Assembly: GCA_012797915.1 (NCBI GenBank) | Contig: JAAZOE010000278.1 | Coordinates: 1-6,095 of the forward strand | DNA from: Candidatus Zixiibacteriota bacterium | GTDB taxonomy: Bacteria; Zixibacteria; MSB-5A5; GN15; JAAZOE01 | Direction: 5' to 3' | Length of the DNA stretch: 6,095 bases | Shown: piece by piece, positions 5,125 through 6,095 of the stretch | How positions within the stretch are numbered: position 1 is the first letter of the stretch | Layout of the letters: every line of letters starts with the position of its first letter | Made by a program: the position numbers and the translations under genes | The notes under the pieces: generated by a model | What the model was told of the DNA's origin: nothing | The model's database searches: none | Seen by the model: the letters and a program-made list of their open reading frames with translations, nothing else

Positions 5125-5904
5125 TCAAGCCGACGGTATGGCCAGGACTTTCTTAATCCGTTGTCCCTCAACCTCTAAGACTTTCAGGCGGATCGTGTTC
5201 CAGTTCAGGGAGGTCCCCTCGGCCGGGATCGAGCCGACCAGGTCGTAAATCAGCCCGGCGACGGTTTCAAACTCCTCCTGCTCCAATTCCAGATCCAGCT
5301 CGGCGGCCAGGTCTTCCAGGGAGCAGGTCCCGGAGACCTCATAGGCTCCCCCGGGACGGCGGACGATGTCCTCCTGGAGGAAGGGGTCGTGCTCGTCCTG
5401 GATGTCGCCGACGATTTCCTCAAGAATGTCTTCCAGCGTGATCAGGCCGGCGGTGCCGCCGAACTCATCAACCACCACAGCCATGTGCGTCTTGGCCTTC
5501 TTGAATTCACTCAGGAGCTGGTCGATTTTTTTATGCCGACCGACCCGCAACGGCCGCCGGATATGCCGGTCGAGCCGGAAATCGTCGCGTTGCGACTGGC
5601 TGAGCAACAGCAGGTCCTTGACGGCGACGACGCCGATGATGCTGTCGATCGTTTTATCGAAAACCGGGTAGCGGGAGTAGCCGTGCCTGCGGATGGCCGC
5701 GCGGACGGTTTCCAGATCGGCCTCCGCCGGAAAGGCAACCATATTAATCCGCGGGACCATCACCTCCTTGACGGTGGTTTCCGAGAGCTCCTCGACGCCC
5801 CGAATCATCTCCCTGCGTTCCGTCGAGGCCTCGTCGGAATCCTCCTCCGACTGGGAGCGCCGGCGCTGGGGAAAGAGCCGTTCCAAGAGCGACGCAGTCT
5901 TCAA
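5125..5904 (-). CDS. CBS-pair / CorC-HlyC domain protein (YbeX-like)
   Basis: Cytosolic 259-aa protein. After a charged, probably disordered N-terminus (to about residue 40), CBS domain 1 spans about 43-103 (VMVPRINMVAF; HGYSRYPVFD; GVVAVKDLL). CBS domain 2 spans about 108-170 with the signature DEFGGTAGLITLEDILEEIV (146-165). The CorC_HlyC transporter-associated domain covers about 180-257. The N-terminal DUF21/CNNM membrane domain of longer relatives is absent, as in the E. coli CorC/YbeX form linked to magnesium/cobalt efflux and, by more recent work, ribosome metabolism. CBS pairs usually bind adenosine nucleotides; no ligand can be named here. The start is TTG at 5904, nine bases after GGAGGT and overlapping the TGA stop of ybeY (TTGA), so the two genes are surely one operon and translation is probably coupled. 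ybeY-ybeX adjacency is widely conserved. A 5-bp hairpin follows the stop (5108-5123) but lacks a T-run. Confidence 0.9.
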   Translation of the reverse strand: MKTASLLERLFPQRRRSQSEEDSDEASTERREMIRGVEELSETTVKEVMVPRINMVAFPAEADLETVRAAIRRHGYSRYPVFDKTIDSIIGVVAVKDLLLLSQSQRDDFRLDRHIRRPLRVGRHKKIDQLLSEFKKAKTHMAVVVDEFGGTAGLITLEDILEEIVGDIQDEHDPFLQEDIVRRPGGAYEVSGTCSLEDLAAELDLELEQEEFETVAGLIYDLVGSIPAEGTSLNWNTIRLKVLEVEGQRIKKVLAIPSA

Positions 5905-6095
5905 AGCAGGTGTACCTCCGAGAACTTTTTTAGAAGGGATTCCTGATAGTCCAGCATCTCCCCCCGGGGATCCGATTCGTCGTGGTCGTACCCCGATAGG
6001 TGGAGTATACCATGGAGAATGAGCCGCTTGAGCTCCTCGTTCGCGGGAATCCCGAGATCTCCGCAGGTTCTCTCCAGGGTTTCCAGGGAGATCAC
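5901..6095 (-). CDS. ybeY: Endoribonuclease YbeY, C-terminal part (start outside window)
   Basis: Zinc-dependent single-strand endoribonuclease that takes part in 16S rRNA 3'-end maturation and 70S ribosome quality control. Only the last 64 residues lie in the window. The frame is open to the window edge, and the first codon seen (GTG, 6095-6093) encodes the Val of the family motif before ISLETLER, so it is not the start. The metal-binding motif H-G-x-L-H-L-x-G-Y-D-H is complete: His28, His32 and His38 of the fragment. The tail GEMLDYQESLLKKF is typical of the family. Its stop codon overlaps the start of the downstream CBS gene. A full protein would be about 140-160 aa, so roughly 80-100 residues are missing upstream; phoH often precedes it in other genomes. 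Confidence 0.95.
   Translation of the reverse strand: MISLETLERTCGDLGIPANEELKRLILHGILHLSGYDHDESDPRGEMLDYQESLLKKFSEVHLL
5914..5919 (-). promoter_or_regulatory. Ribosome binding site of the CBS-domain gene
   Basis: GGAGGT on the minus strand, nine bases before the TTG start at 5904, lying inside the last codons of ybeY. It supports the unusual start codon. Confidence 0.7.

Overview
The window carries six protein-coding genes, two of them cut by the window edges, plus one intergenic region of about 570 bases that looks like more than spacer. Sampled stretches of the housekeeping genes are roughly 60-63% G+C. The beta-propeller gene and the DNA just upstream of it are closer to 50% or lower. The sigma factor is the best taxonomic hint: it is short (284 aa), lacks region 1.1 and the non-conserved region, and has the region 2-4 wording of primary sigma factors from the Bacteroidota and wider FCB group. 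Together with the W-[DN]-G-x-x-W propeller protein, this suggests an uncultured FCB-type bacterium (a Zixibacteria-like lineage is a guess). Phylum assignment is inference.

Layout, left to right. (1) Bases 1-827, plus strand: a DMT/EamA-family membrane transporter whose start lies outside the window. (2) Bases 865-1929, minus strand: an exported protein built from seven WD-like blades, convergent with the transporter across a 37-base gap with no visible terminator. (3) Bases 1930-2496: a gap without a protein gene. It holds an AT-rich upstream region for the propeller gene, a candidate structured non-coding RNA of about 200 nt on the minus strand ending in a strong intrinsic terminator, a perfect 16-base palindrome, and the intrinsic terminator of the sigma-factor transcript. 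(4) Bases 2497-3351, minus: rpoD-type primary sigma factor. (5) Bases 3403-4911, minus: HtrA/Deg-type membrane-anchored serine protease with two PDZ domains, 51 bases upstream of the sigma gene and probably co-transcribed with it. (6) Bases 4912-5124: a gap with a reasonable promoter for the protease gene. (7) Bases 5125-5904, minus: CBS-pair/CorC-HlyC domain protein. (8) Bases 5901-6095, minus: C-terminal part of the endoribonuclease YbeY, overlapping the CBS gene by four bases.

Functionally, the right part is core housekeeping: rRNA maturation (YbeY) with its usual CBS-protein partner, envelope protein quality control (HtrA) and primary transcription initiation (RpoD), all on the minus strand. 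The left part is accessory. No mobile element, CRISPR array, tRNA or rRNA gene was found. The most promising undescribed item is the structured RNA candidate at about 2121-2337.
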